Assembly (NCBI GenBank): GCA_003149735.1
Contig: QANA01000089.1
Coordinates: 1-15,692, forward strand
Origin: Clostridiales bacterium
GTDB lineage: Bacteria; Bacillota_A; Clostridia; Christensenellales; Christensenellaceae
Direction of reading: 5' to 3'
Length of the DNA: 15,692 nucleotides
Below, in pieces: positions 1 through 6,022 of the stretch. The translations under genes and the position numbers were made by a program. Each line of letters begins with the position of its first letter. Position 1 is the first letter of the stretch. The notes under the pieces were generated by a model. That model was not told where the DNA came from, made no database searches, and saw nothing but the letters and a program-made list of their open reading frames with translations.

Positions 1-126
1 GGCGATAACATTCGCATGGAGATCACGCTGATCACGCCCATCGCAATCGAGCAGGGACTGCGCTTCGCAATTCGTGAAGGCGGCAGAACCGTTGGTTCCG
101 GCGTTGTAGCCAGCATTATTGAGTAA
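1..126 (+). CDS. tuf: Elongation factor Tu, C-terminal end (partial)
   Basis: This is the last 41 codons of EF-Tu, the GTPase that brings aminoacyl-tRNA to the ribosome; the 5' part lies outside the window. The frame opens at base 1 and stops with TAA. The tail contains [19 protein letters not shown] and ends [13 protein letters not shown], which matches the highly conserved end of the third beta-barrel domain of bacterial EF-Tu. A strong terminator follows within 10 bases, so tuf ends its transcription unit here. Its place upstream of rpmG-secE-nusG is common in Firmicutes. Confidence 0.97.
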   Translation, partial: GDNIRMEITLITPIAIEQGLRFAIREGGRTVGSGVVASIIE

Positions 127-135
127 AATATCATC

Positions 136-169
136 AGAGCAGCCGTCAGTTTTCTGGCGGCTGCTCTTT
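136..169 (+). terminator. Rho-independent terminator of tuf
   Basis: A long hairpin pairs 136-149 with 154-167 (14 bp including one G.U pair) around a TTTT loop. It is followed by a short T-rich run. It lies 9 bases after the tuf stop codon and separates tuf from the rpmG promoter. Confidence 0.85.
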
Positions 170-206
170 ATATATAAAAGAAGTTGCTGGATGTAAAGAA
201 TATCTG

Positions 207-235
207 TTGACATCCGGTATAATTTATGATAAATT
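207..235 (+). promoter_or_regulatory. Candidate sigma-70/SigA promoter for rpmG-secE-nusG
   Basis: A perfect TTGACA lies at 207-212. With a 17-bp spacer the matching -10 is TAAATT (230-235), in an AT-rich stretch that also offers ATAAAT (229-234). A perfect TATAAT at 218-223 is too close to this TTGACA to share it. Transcription would start around 241, or around 230 if the TATAAT is used. The exact -10 is uncertain. Confidence 0.6.
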
Positions 236-242
236 ATGTGTA

Positions 243-263
243 GTGGCCTGTAGGCCGCTTTTT
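243..263 (+). promoter_or_regulatory. Terminator-like hairpin in the rpmG leader
   Basis: Bases 243-248 pair with 253-258 (GUGGCC/GGCCGC with one G.U) around a TGTA loop, and five T residues follow (259-263). It has the shape of a small intrinsic terminator but sits at the very start of the predicted leader, about 45 bases before the rpmG start. It could be an attenuator or simply a 5'-end stabilising hairpin. Confidence 0.5.
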
Positions 264-308
264 AGGTTGCAATTTTTTTGTGGCCGGACTACTTGGAGGT
301 AAAGGATT

Positions 309-458
309 ATGCGCGAAAAAATCATTTTGGCATGCACCGAATGCAAGCAGAGAAACTACAATACGATGAAGAACAAGAAAAACACGCCCGACAGGCTGGA
401 AGAGACCAAGTATTGCAAATTCTGCAAGAAGCATACCGTTCACAGAGAAACCAGATAA
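309..458 (+). CDS. rpmG: 50S ribosomal protein L33, zinc-binding type
   Basis: This 49-residue protein is L33 of the large ribosomal subunit near the E site. It is recognised by its length, the start [13 protein letters not shown] and the basic body [10 protein letters not shown]...[15 protein letters not shown]. Two CxxC pairs, Cys9/Cys12 and Cys36/Cys39, form the zinc ribbon of the C+ paralog; many bacteria also carry a zinc-free copy used under zinc starvation. The ATG has a good GGAGGT at 295-300. secE starts 30 bases after the stop with no room for the tRNA-Trp gene sometimes found here, so rpmG, secE and nusG are probably cotranscribed. Confidence 0.95.
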   Translation: MREKIILACTECKQRNYNTMKNKKNTPDRLEETKYCKFCKKHTVHRETR

Positions 459-488
459 CGAATTTATAAACCCCGGAGTGTAAGAATT

Positions 489-758
489 ATGTCTAAAACA
501 GTTTTGCTGGGCAACGAAAAAGAGAAAAAGGAAAAGGCCCAGAAAAAGGCGGCAAAAGCCAAGAAAAAGCAGGGCAGAAGGGGGCCAATTCGTTTCTTTA
601 AGGACATTTGGAGTGAACTGAAAAAGGTTACATGGCCCACGAAAAAGGAACTTTTTAACTACTCATTGGCAGTAATCGCCGTCGTGTTGGGCTCAGCCAT
701 TGTAATCGGCTTGGTCGATTTTGGTTTGGGACAGCTGTTTAACCTGGTGATGGGCTAA
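489..758 (+). CDS. secE: Preprotein translocase subunit SecE
   Basis: This 89-residue protein is SecE, the small clamp subunit of the SecYEG protein-export channel in the cytoplasmic membrane. A strongly basic N-terminal region (about residues 8-32, almost all Lys, Ala and Glu) comes first. Then comes the SecE signature RFFKDIWSELKKVTWPTKKEL (about 35-55), an amphipathic helix ending in the conserved TWP turn. One transmembrane segment (about 59-82) ends the protein. The length is usual for single-TM Firmicute SecE. GGAG at 475-478 is the ribosome binding site. It sits between rpmG and nusG in the standard order. Confidence 0.95.
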   Translation: MSKTVLLGNEKEKKEKAQKKAAKAKKKQGRRGPIRFFKDIWSELKKVTWPTKKELFNYSLAVIAVVLGSAIVIGLVDFGLGQLFNLVMG

Positions 759-785
759 TTAATATTAAGAAAGGTGTTCTTCAGA

Positions 786-1403
786 GTGGATAACGAAAAT
801 TTGGAATTCAATCAATTGGAAGGCCAACAGGCCGAACCCGAGAAGGCATCTGAAGAAAGCAAGCGGCTCTTTATCAAACAGGAGAAAACAGACAAGCCTT
901 ATTGGTATGTCGTTTATACATACTCCGGCTATGAAAATAAAGTAATGACCAATCTGCTTAAGACAGTGGAAAACAATGGCTTGCAGGATCTTATCTATGA
1001 TGTAAAAGTCCCGATGGAGGAGACGATTGAAGTCAAAAATGGTAAGAAAAAGCATGTTCAGCGTAAGCTGTTTCCTGGCTATGTAATGGTTAAAATGCTG
1101 CTGACGGACGAATCCTGGTATGTAGTGCGTAATACGCGCGGTGTAACCGGATTTGTTGGCCCGGGGAGTAAGCCAATCCCGCTTTCTGATATGGAAGTCC
1201 GTTCCATGGGTGTAGAAGATGTTCCAGTAAGACTGGATGTGGAAGTGGGCGAAAATGTAATGATTACAGCTGGCCCGCTGGAAGGTTTTATCGGCATTGT
1301 CAATGAAATCAGTGTTGAACGGCAGAAGGTAAAGGTTACGGTATCCATGTTTGGCAGGGATACTCAGGTAGAATTGGATTTTGTCCAGGTAAAGCGCGTA
1401 TAA
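786..1403 (+). CDS. nusG: Transcription termination/antitermination factor NusG
   Basis: NusG binds RNA polymerase and modulates pausing, termination and coupling to the ribosome. The NGN domain (about residues 38-145) starts at KPYWYVVYTYSGYENKV and contains RKLFPGYVMVKM and TRGVTGFVGPG. The KOW domain (about 150-205) contains VGENVMITAGPLEGFIG. I chose the GTG at 786 (205 aa) because AAAGGTG at 770-776 then lies 9 bases upstream. The in-frame GTG at 774 overlaps that ribosome binding site. An acidic N-terminal extension of about 37 residues precedes the NGN domain, making the protein longer than the roughly 175-residue minimal NusG. secE ends 27 bases before, and the L1-type leader and rplK follow. 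Confidence 0.95.
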   Translation: MDNENLEFNQLEGQQAEPEKASEESKRLFIKQEKTDKPYWYVVYTYSGYENKVMTNLLKTVENNGLQDLIYDVKVPMEETIEVKNGKKKHVQRKLFPGYVMVKMLLTDESWYVVRNTRGVTGFVGPGSKPIPLSDMEVRSMGVEDVPVRLDVEVGENVMITAGPLEGFIGIVNEISVERQKVKVTVSMFGRDTQVELDFVQVKRV

Positions 1404-1445
1404 ACTCAAGTATAAAAGAAGATTCGAAGGCAGTGCCTTTTAATC

Positions 1446-1477
1446 GTGGGAGGGGATATGCCCCCCGCTTATACCAC
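1446..1477 (+). promoter_or_regulatory. L1-binding site (23S rRNA mimic) in the rplK leader
   Basis: An outer stem pairs 1446-1449 (GUGG) with 1474-1477 (CCAC). After the bases GA, an inner stem pairs 1452-1455 (GGGG) with 1461-1464 (CCCC) around an AUAUG loop. The 3' side of the internal loop is long (CCGCUUAUA). The sequence GUGGGAGG...AUACCAC closely copies the L1 stalk (helices 76-77) of 23S rRNA. In known L11 operons, free L1 binds such a mimic and represses translation of rplK and rplA. It ends 26 bases before the rplK ATG. Confidence 0.8.
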
Positions 1478-1503
1478 ATTGCACAACTTTAGGAGGTGTA
1501 CCA

Positions 1504-1929
1504 ATGGCAAAAAAAGTAATTGGACTTGTAAAGCTTCAGATCCCTGCGGGCAAAGCAACGCCTGCACCGCCTGTTGGCCCTGCTCTTGGCCAGCATAGCG
1601 TCAACATCATGGATTTTGTTAAGCAATTCAACGAGAGAACGGCAAAGCAGGCCGGATTGATTATTCCTGCGTTGATTACCATCTATGCAGATAGATCTTT
1701 CTCTTTTGTTTTGAAGAGCCCGCCCGCAGCAGTATTGATTAAGAAAGCTTGCGGCATTGAATCCGGTTCTAAAGTTCCTAATAGGGACAAGGTTGCGAAG
1801 ATTACAAAAGCGCAGCTGCAGGAAATCGCGGAGATCAAGAAAGCGGACCTCAACGCAGCCAGCATGGAGACTGCTATCAGCATGATTGCAGGCACTTGCA
1901 GAAGCATGGGCGTTGAAGTTGTTGATTAA
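1504..1929 (+). CDS. rplK: 50S ribosomal protein L11
   Basis: L11 (141 residues, the usual length) forms the GTPase-associated centre with 23S rRNA and carries the L10-L12 stalk. The N-terminal domain shows [21 protein letters not shown] with the conserved proline-rich segment, followed by [16 protein letters not shown]. The C-terminal RNA-binding domain runs from about residue 72 and includes [15 protein letters not shown] and [10 protein letters not shown] near the end. The ATG is preceded by AGGAGGTG at 1491-1498. It is cotranscribed with rplA and lies between two L1-binding hairpins. Confidence 0.98.
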   Translation: MAKKVIGLVKLQIPAGKATPAPPVGPALGQHSVNIMDFVKQFNERTAKQAGLIIPALITIYADRSFSFVLKSPPAAVLIKKACGIESGSKVPNRDKVAKITKAQLQEIAEIKKADLNAASMETAISMIAGTCRSMGVEVVD

Positions 1930-1942
1930 CAAATTGGACTTA

Positions 1943-1969
1943 GTGGGAGGCATTGAGCCGAATCACCAC
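1943..1969 (+). promoter_or_regulatory. Second L1-binding site, directly before the rplA ribosome binding site
   Basis: Between rplK and rplA, GUGG (1943-1946) pairs with CCAC (1966-1969). After GA, GGC (1949-1951) pairs with GCC (1957-1959) around AUUGA. The 3' internal loop is GAAUCA. The strand pieces GUGGGAGGC and GAGCCGA plus ACCAC match the 23S rRNA L1 stalk. The outer stem ends at 1969 and the rplA Shine-Dalgarno AGGAGG begins at 1970, so bound L1 should block rplA initiation sterically. Confidence 0.75.
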
Positions 1970-1983
1970 AGGAGGTTTTATCT

Positions 1984-2676
1984 ATGAAGAGAGGCAAGAA
2001 CTATTTAGAGAGCCTGAAAGTATTCGATAAGAATACCCAGTATGATGCTGCGGCTGCAATTGAAAATTGCTTGCAGACCGCAAAAGCAAAATTCGACGAG
2101 ACTATCGAAGTATCTGTCCGCCTGGGTGTTGACCCCCGCCATGCTGATCAGCAGGTCAGAGGCACGGTTGTATTGCCCAACGGTACCGGTAAAACGGTAA
2201 AGGTTTTGGTATTCGCAAGAGGCGATAAAGCAACCGAAGCAAAGGAAGCCGGCGCTGATTATGTTGGCGATATGGATCTGGTGCAGAAGATCCAGCAGGA
2301 AAACTGGTTTGATTTTGATGTATGCGTAGCGACACCTGATATGATGGGTGTGGTAGGCCGTATCGGCCGTATCCTTGGCCCGAAAGGTTTGATGCCGAAC
2401 CCGAAATCCGGAACGGTGACCATGGATGTTACCAAGGCAATCAGCGAGATCAAAGCCGGTAAAGTGGAATACAGAGTTGACAGAACAGCTATTATCCACT
2501 GCCCGATTGGCAAAAAGTCTTTTGAAAAAGAAAAGTTGCAGGAAAACCTGGAAGTACTGATGAATGCAATCATCCGTGCTAAGCCGGCTTCTGCAAAGGG
2601 CACTTATGTGAAGAGTATTGTTATTTCTTCGACTATGGGCCCCGGCATTAAAGTCAACCCCGCCAACTTTGGCTGA
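1984..2676 (+). CDS. rplA: 50S ribosomal protein L1
   Basis: L1 (230 residues, the normal length) binds the mobile L1 stalk of 23S rRNA, helps release E-site tRNA, and represses its own operon by binding mRNA mimics of that stalk. Diagnostic parts are [24 protein letters not shown], the hinge and signature [22 protein letters not shown] (about residues 123-144), and [16 protein letters not shown]. The ATG is preceded by AGGAGG at 1970-1975. Two mimics of its own rRNA target flank rplK, so autogenous control is well supported. The stop codon is followed almost at once by the rplJ promoter. Confidence 0.98.
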   Translation: MKRGKNYLESLKVFDKNTQYDAAAAIENCLQTAKAKFDETIEVSVRLGVDPRHADQQVRGTVVLPNGTGKTVKVLVFARGDKATEAKEAGADYVGDMDLVQKIQQENWFDFDVCVATPDMMGVVGRIGRILGPKGLMPNPKSGTVTMDVTKAISEIKAGKVEYRVDRTAIIHCPIGKKSFEKEKLQENLEVLMNAIIRAKPASAKGTYVKSIVISSTMGPGIKVNPANFG

Positions 2677-2680
2677 TGTA

Positions 2681-2709
2681 TTGACAGATTGTTTATGTTG
2701 TGCTAACAT
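2681..2709 (+). promoter_or_regulatory. Promoter of rplJ-rplL
   Basis: A perfect TTGACA (2681-2686) is followed by a 17-bp spacer and TAACAT (2704-2709). TG lies one base before the -10 (extended -10, TGCTAACAT). It starts 5 bases after the rplA stop codon. Transcription should begin near 2716, just before the L10 leader. Confidence 0.8.
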
Positions 2710-2715
2710 AAATAG

Positions 2716-2838
2716 GAATTGAATATCTTGTTTCCTAAGACAGCGGGTAGCGCAAGTATAAATCCCGCCGAGGTACACATAAACGCAGAATGAGTCGATT
2801 CCCGTTTATTCCTCTTAGGAAGAATAAACGGGTTTTTT
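2716..2838 (+). ncRNA. L10 leader: autoregulatory attenuator of rplJL
   Basis: The leader carries the hallmarks of the L10-leader RNA. CCUAAGACAGCGGG (from 2734) and CCCGCCGAGG (2764-2773) form an upper stem, 2743-2747 with 2764-2768, and a lower CCU/AGG stem, 2734-2736 with 2771-2773. An asymmetric internal loop separates them. An intrinsic terminator follows: 2801-2811 pairs with 2822-2832 (11 bp), then six T. TTCCTAAGA (2732-2740) is exactly complementary to TCTTAGGAA (2813-2821) in the terminator loop and descending arm, a 9-bp antiterminator. L10 or L10-L12 binding should hold CCU in the lower stem, prevent the antiterminator and allow termination. The family is known; this particular pairing scheme is read from the sequence. 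Confidence 0.85.
2801..2838 (+). terminator. Attenuator terminator within the rplJ leader
   Basis: CCCGTTTATTC (2801-2811) pairs with GAATAAACGGG (2822-2832) and is followed by TTTTTT (2833-2838). It lies upstream of rplJ, so termination here is conditional and controls rplJL rather than ending an operon. Confidence 0.88.
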
Positions 2839-2855
2839 CATTTCAAATATTCCAT

Positions 2856-2863
2856 AGGAGGTG
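2856..2863 (+). promoter_or_regulatory. Ribosome binding site that fixes the rplJ start
   Basis: AGGAGGTG is an eight-base Shine-Dalgarno sequence. Its last three bases are themselves an in-frame GTG, so that GTG cannot be the start. The TTG at 2870 lies six bases downstream, at the right spacing. Confidence 0.85.
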
Positions 2864-2869
2864 AAACAC

Positions 2870-3373
2870 TTGAAAGACTATACTTTGAAAGCAAAGCAAG
2901 AAGTCGTAGCAGGTGTACAGGCAAAATTCGCTGAAGCGCAGAGCCTGGTGTTTCTTGATTACAGAGGCATGACAGTTGCGGAAGTAACTGAGCTGAGAAA
3001 TAAGATCAGAGAAGCAGGTGCTGAGTACAAGGTCATCAAAAATACGGTGATCAAGAGAGCGGCAGAGAATCTGGGAATTACCGGGTTGGATGCAATGCTC
3101 GAAGGCCCGACTGCCGTTGCCTATTGCGCAGCAGATCCTGTTACAGCAGCAAAAATTGTTGTAGATTATGTGGAGTCTATTAAGAAGACGGAAGTTAAAG
3201 GCGGCGTCTACGAAGGTAAAGCAATTGATGCATCAGTAGTTAAGAATCTGGCGGCTACTCCTTCCAAAGAGCAGTCTCTGGCAAGACTTATGGGCAGCTT
3301 GAATTCTCCCATTTCCAGTTTTGTACGTGCTTTGGATGCAATCAGAAAGCAAAAAGAAGAAGCGACAGCATAA
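2870..3373 (+). CDS. rplJ: 50S ribosomal protein L10
   Basis: L10 (167 residues) anchors L7/L12 dimers to the ribosomal stalk base and is the autogenous repressor of its operon. The N-terminal rRNA- and L11-binding domain includes AQSLVFLDYRGMTVAEVTELR, EYKVIKNTVIKRA and a GPTAVAY segment. The C-terminal helix (SFVRALDAIRKQKEE) is where L12 N-termini dock. The start is TTG at 2870, set by the upstream ribosome binding site; a GTG nine bases earlier lies inside that site. rplL follows after 41 bases. Expression is probably controlled by the leader attenuator. Confidence 0.96.
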   Translation: MKDYTLKAKQEVVAGVQAKFAEAQSLVFLDYRGMTVAEVTELRNKIREAGAEYKVIKNTVIKRAAENLGITGLDAMLEGPTAVAYCAADPVTAAKIVVDYVESIKKTEVKGGVYEGKAIDASVVKNLAATPSKEQSLARLMGSLNSPISSFVRALDAIRKQKEEATA

Positions 3374-3414
3374 ATGCTGCGTGTTAAATTAAAAAATTTC
3401 GGAGGTAATATAGA

Positions 3415-3783
3415 ATGGATAAACAGCAGATTATTGAAGCAATCGAGCAGATGAATGTCCTCGAACTGGCAGATTTGGTAAAAGCATTGGAAGAAAAGTT
3501 TGGTGTAAGCGCAGCAGCCGCAGTCGTAGCAGCAGGTCCTGCAGCTGGCCCCGCAGCAGCTGAAGAAGAGCAGACCGAATTCACCGTTGTTCTGAAGAGC
3601 GCAGGTGCTCAGAAGATTAAGGTTATTAAGGTCGTAAGAGAAATTACCAGCCTTGGCCTGAAAGAAGCTAAGGATTTGGTTGACAACGCTCCCAAGCCCC
3701 TCAAAGAAAACGTTTCCAAAGAGGATGCAGAAAAGATTGCTGCTCAGATCGCAGAAGTCGGTGGCGAAACCGAAATCAAATAA
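3415..3783 (+). CDS. rplL: 50S ribosomal protein L7/L12
   Basis: L7/L12 (122 residues, usual length) is the multi-copy acidic stalk protein that recruits and activates translational GTPases. The N-terminal dimerisation and L10-binding helices span about residues 1-33. A flexible Ala/Gly/Pro-rich hinge (about 34-51) comes next. The C-terminal globular domain contains [27 protein letters not shown] and [22 protein letters not shown] at 3401-3406 serves the ATG. The operon ends here with a terminator rather than continuing into rpoB. Confidence 0.98.
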   Translation: MDKQQIIEAIEQMNVLELADLVKALEEKFGVSAAAAVVAAGPAAGPAAAEEEQTEFTVVLKSAGAQKIKVIKVVREITSLGLKEAKDLVDNAPKPLKENVSKEDAEKIAAQIAEVGGETEIK

Positions 3784-3802
3784 TCAATTTATGGAAGATA
3801 AA

Positions 3803-3833
3803 AAGTGCTTTGTTTATACAAAGCACTTTTTTT
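3803..3833 (+). terminator. Rho-independent terminator of rplJL
   Basis: AAGTGCTTTGT (3803-3813) pairs perfectly with ACAAAGCACTT (3818-3828) around TTAT, and the T tract runs to 3833. It lies 20 bases after the rplL stop. It closes the ribosomal protein block. Confidence 0.92.
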
Positions 3834-3847
3834 ATAAATAGGCTGAG

Positions 3848-3876
3848 TTGTTTTAACAGGGTGAATATGATAAAAC
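3848..3876 (+). promoter_or_regulatory. Candidate promoter of the LUD-domain gene
   Basis: TTGTTT (3848-3853), a 17-bp spacer and TAAAAC (3871-3876) with TG one base upstream (extended -10). It lies between the rplL terminator and the next gene, which needs a promoter of its own. The hexamers are imperfect. Confidence 0.45.
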
Positions 3877-3930
3877 GAATAAACAGCTAAATATTTAATA
3901 GAGGAAGAAATTATAGATTACGAAAAAATT

Positions 3931-4539
3931 TTGAGCAATTTAAAAAACAGGGGATACATTCCGTATTTTGTGAAAACAAAAGAGGAAGCAAAAAAGCTGG
4001 TTATGGATGAAATTCTTGCCGGTGTGCATACACTGGGCAAGGGAGGCAGCCAGAGTTTACGGGATACCGGAATTTGGGAAGTCTTAGTTGAACGTGATGC
4101 ACGCGAAGATGATAGTAGAATAGAACTTTTTGCAACGACTTTATATAATCAAAAAGGGCTGGATCCGGATATTGCCTTGCAAAAAGCAATGACGGCAGAG
4201 GCGTATATCTGTTCGACCAACGCAATGACGGAAAAGGGAACTTTGCTGAATGTCGATGGCATCGGAAATCGCGTAGGAGCTATGATTTATGGTCCTAAAA
4301 AGGTGATTTTGGTGATTGGAAAAAATAAGATTTATCCGGATATGGAAACAGCATGGCATGGCCTGAAAAACAATACCTGCATGCCGCATGCAAACGCGGA
4401 ATCGGCTTGCCGAAAGGCCAGAAAATGTGTGGATTGTGATAAGGAGTATCGGGCGTGTCGCGTTACGTCTATTTTGGATCGCGCGCTGCCTGGCCGTGAA
4501 TATCATCTGGTGCTGATAGACGATATTGTAGGCGCCTAA
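3931..4539 (+). CDS. LUD domain protein (LutC/YkgG-like, DUF162)
   Basis: This belongs to the LUD family, whose best-known members act in L-lactate utilisation with iron-sulfur partners; single-domain clostridial members are mostly uncharacterised. Diagnostic parts are the GKGGSQSLRDTGI loop, STNAMTEKGTLLNVDGIGNRV and YGPKKVILVIGKNKI. A Cys-rich C-terminal segment with CVDCDKEYRAC follows, whose cysteines could bind metal. No lutA or lutB is adjacent, so a lactate role is not supported by context. TTG at 3931 is the first canonical start but has no ribosome binding site. AGAGGA at 3900-3905 points instead to ATT (3910) or ATA (3913), which would add IDYEKI to the N-terminus, so the real start is probably upstream. 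The family call is firm; function is open. Confidence 0.88.
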   Translation: MSNLKNRGYIPYFVKTKEEAKKLVMDEILAGVHTLGKGGSQSLRDTGIWEVLVERDAREDDSRIELFATTLYNQKGLDPDIALQKAMTAEAYICSTNAMTEKGTLLNVDGIGNRVGAMIYGPKKVILVIGKNKIYPDMETAWHGLKNNTCMPHANAESACRKARKCVDCDKEYRACRVTSILDRALPGREYHLVLIDDIVGA

Positions 4540-4586
4540 ATGCGTGATAAGGTTATCAAGAGGCAATATCTGTAAAAGGTGCAAGT

Positions 4587-4853
4587 ATGCAGTACGAAAG
4601 CAAATGGTATGTATATATATTGCGGTGTGCGGACCAGACTTTGTACACCGGCATAACGAACCGCTTACAGCAGCGATTGCGTGCGCATAATGCGGGAAAA
4701 GGCGCTAAATATACGAAAGGAAGAAGACCGGTTCATTTGCTTTATTGGGAAACATGCACGGATAAATCGGCGGCATTGAAACGGGAAGCAGCGATAAAGA
4801 AAATGAAGCGTGCAGAGAAGCTGCTTCTTTGCACGTCTGCAGAAGAAAAGTAA
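4587..4853 (+). CDS. GIY-YIG nuclease-domain protein (UPF0213/YhbQ-like)
   Basis: An 88-residue stand-alone GIY-YIG domain. The family variant of the motif is visible as WYVYILRC (Tyr8, Tyr10) and LYTGIT (Tyr20, Gly22). The following helix has RLQQRLRAHNAGKGAKYT, with candidate catalytic Arg and His34. The metal-binding Glu is probably Glu67 in LKREAAIKKM. Proteins of this size and layout form the YhbQ/YazA group, linked in some bacteria to DNA damage responses; the cellular role is poorly defined. AAAAGGTG just before the ATG serves as ribosome binding site. It lies 47 bases after the LUD gene on the same strand and may be cotranscribed. A bidirectional terminator follows. Confidence 0.9.
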   Translation: MQYESKWYVYILRCADQTLYTGITNRLQQRLRAHNAGKGAKYTKGRRPVHLLYWETCTDKSAALKREAAIKKMKRAEKLLLCTSAEEK

Positions 4854-4870
4854 CTTTTTTGATAGAAATA

Positions 4871-4901
4871 AAAAACCAGGCTTTTAACGCCTGGTTTTTT
4901 T
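4871..4901. terminator. Bidirectional terminator between convergent genes
   Basis: AAAAACCAGGC (4871-4881) pairs with GCCTGGTTTTT (4889-4899) around TTTTAAC. T follows on the plus strand and A precedes it, so the same hairpin can end the GIY-YIG gene rightward and potD leftward. The flanking stop codons are 18 and 21 bases away. Confidence 0.9.
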
Positions 4902-4921
4902 ATTTCTCAAAACTAGGGTAT

Positions 4922-5974
4922 TCAGTTAGAAGTCTTAACTTCCATCCAGACGTCATTCCACAGAGAGAGGGAATCAGAGTCCAGATCTTTAAAATAAGTG
5001 CAGCGTGCCAAAACATCGTCTGTAATATGATAGGAATCAACAGCCAATAATTCCGGATCGAGATAAGGTTCTGCTCCACTGTTAGGTGTTGTATAGCCGA
5101 CATATTCGGAATTGGCAGCAGTCACTTCAGGATCACATAAAAAGTTAATAAACCGCTCGGCTGCTTCTTTATGCTTGGAAGATTTCAGTACGACCAGATT
5201 ATCTACCCAGACATTGCTGCCTTCTTCGGGGACTACGTAAGCCAAATCAGGATTTTCCATGATTGCCTCAGTAGCAGAACCGGAATAATCTACTGCCAGT
5301 GCAACGCTTCCGCCAATCATATCGTATTTGATATTATCGGTGCCATAGGCCAGAACTAAGGGCTTTTGCTGTTTTAACAATTCGCCTGCTTCTGCGAGTT
5401 CTTCGGGGTTCGTCGTATTGATGTCATAACCCAATTTGCACAAAGCTACCATAATGGAATCGCGAATGGAATCATACATCATGATTTTTCCGGAATATTT
5501 TTCATTCCAGAGAATATCCCAACTGGTAACCGGATCGTCTACCAATTTGGTATTATAAACGATACCTACCGTACCCATCAAATAAGGGATGGAATATTTG
5601 GATTCCGGATCAAAGGTACGCGTAGAGGAAACAGCTTCTACATATTTAAAATTGGGGATATTGGTATAATCCAATTCAGCCAGCAAATCTTCGGCGATCA
5701 GGCGCTCTACCAAATAATCGGAAGGAACAAGCACATCGATTTTAGTGCCTTCTGTCGCACAAATGGTATACATTTCCTCGTTGGATGTAGTGGTCGTATA
5801 GTTGATTTTGATGTCCGGGTTCAGTGTTTCAAATTCTTTGATCAGATCCGGATCGAGATATTCTCCCCAGTTGAGTACATACAAGGTCATCTGGTCGCTT
5901 TTTCCGCAAGAAGCGGCAAGTGGAATTACAAACAAAATTGCCATAAGCAGAGCAACGATCTTGGTTATTTTCAA
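4922..5974 (-). CDS. potD: Spermidine/putrescine ABC transporter, substrate-binding lipoprotein
   Basis: PotD-type periplasmic-binding protein, which captures polyamine outside the membrane and delivers it to PotBC. The N-terminus is a lipoprotein signal: KITK, a hydrophobic stretch, then the lipobox LAASC with Cys23 as the lipidated residue. The mature part begins with LYVLNWGEYLDPDLIKEFE, typical of PotD/PotF, and has the SDYLVERLI and YSIPYLMGTVGIVYN segments. I chose TTG at 5974 (350 aa). The TTG at 5983 touches its AAGGAGG sequence directly, while 5974 is about 9 bases away. It is the last gene of the operon. Substrate is inferred from family and context. Confidence 0.93.
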   Translation of the reverse strand: MKITKIVALLMAILFVIPLAASCGKSDQMTLYVLNWGEYLDPDLIKEFETLNPDIKINYTTTTSNEEMYTICATEGTKIDVLVPSDYLVERLIAEDLLAELDYTNIPNFKYVEAVSSTRTFDPESKYSIPYLMGTVGIVYNTKLVDDPVTSWDILWNEKYSGKIMMYDSIRDSIMVALCKLGYDINTTNPEELAEAGELLKQQKPLVLAYGTDNIKYDMIGGSVALAVDYSGSATEAIMENPDLAYVVPEEGSNVWVDNLVVLKSSKHKEAAERFINFLCDPEVTAANSEYVGYTTPNSGAEPYLDPELLAVDSYHITDDVLARCTYFKDLDSDSLSLWNDVWMEVKTSN

Positions 5975-5983
5975 TTTAAACAA

Positions 5984-5991
5984 CCCTCCTT
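5984..5991 (-). promoter_or_regulatory. Ribosome binding site that fixes the potD start
   Basis: On the minus strand this reads AAGGAGGG. A TTG codon follows with no spacing at all, and a second in-frame TTG comes nine bases later. Normal spacing supports the second TTG (5974). Confidence 0.75.
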
Positions 5992-6022
5992 AAAATATAA
6001 AATCTTAAAAAGTGCAGGAGCT

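Noticed and set aside
459..488. Search for a tRNA-Trp gene between rpmG and secE
   Set aside because: The gap is only 30 bases, too short for a tRNA.
765..1409. Long minus-strand open frame (214 codons) opposite nusG
   Set aside because: It lies wholly opposite a clear nusG, has no ribosome binding site and its translation resembles no protein family.
1427..1441. AAGGC-AGT-GCCTT plus TTTT after nusG as a terminator
   Set aside because: The stem is only five bases with a three-base loop; more likely a minor part of the rplK leader, which is probably transcribed through from nusG.
2005..2778. Minus-strand open frame of 257 codons opposite rplA
   Set aside because: It mirrors a highly conserved ribosomal protein gene and would also cover the rplJ promoter and leader.
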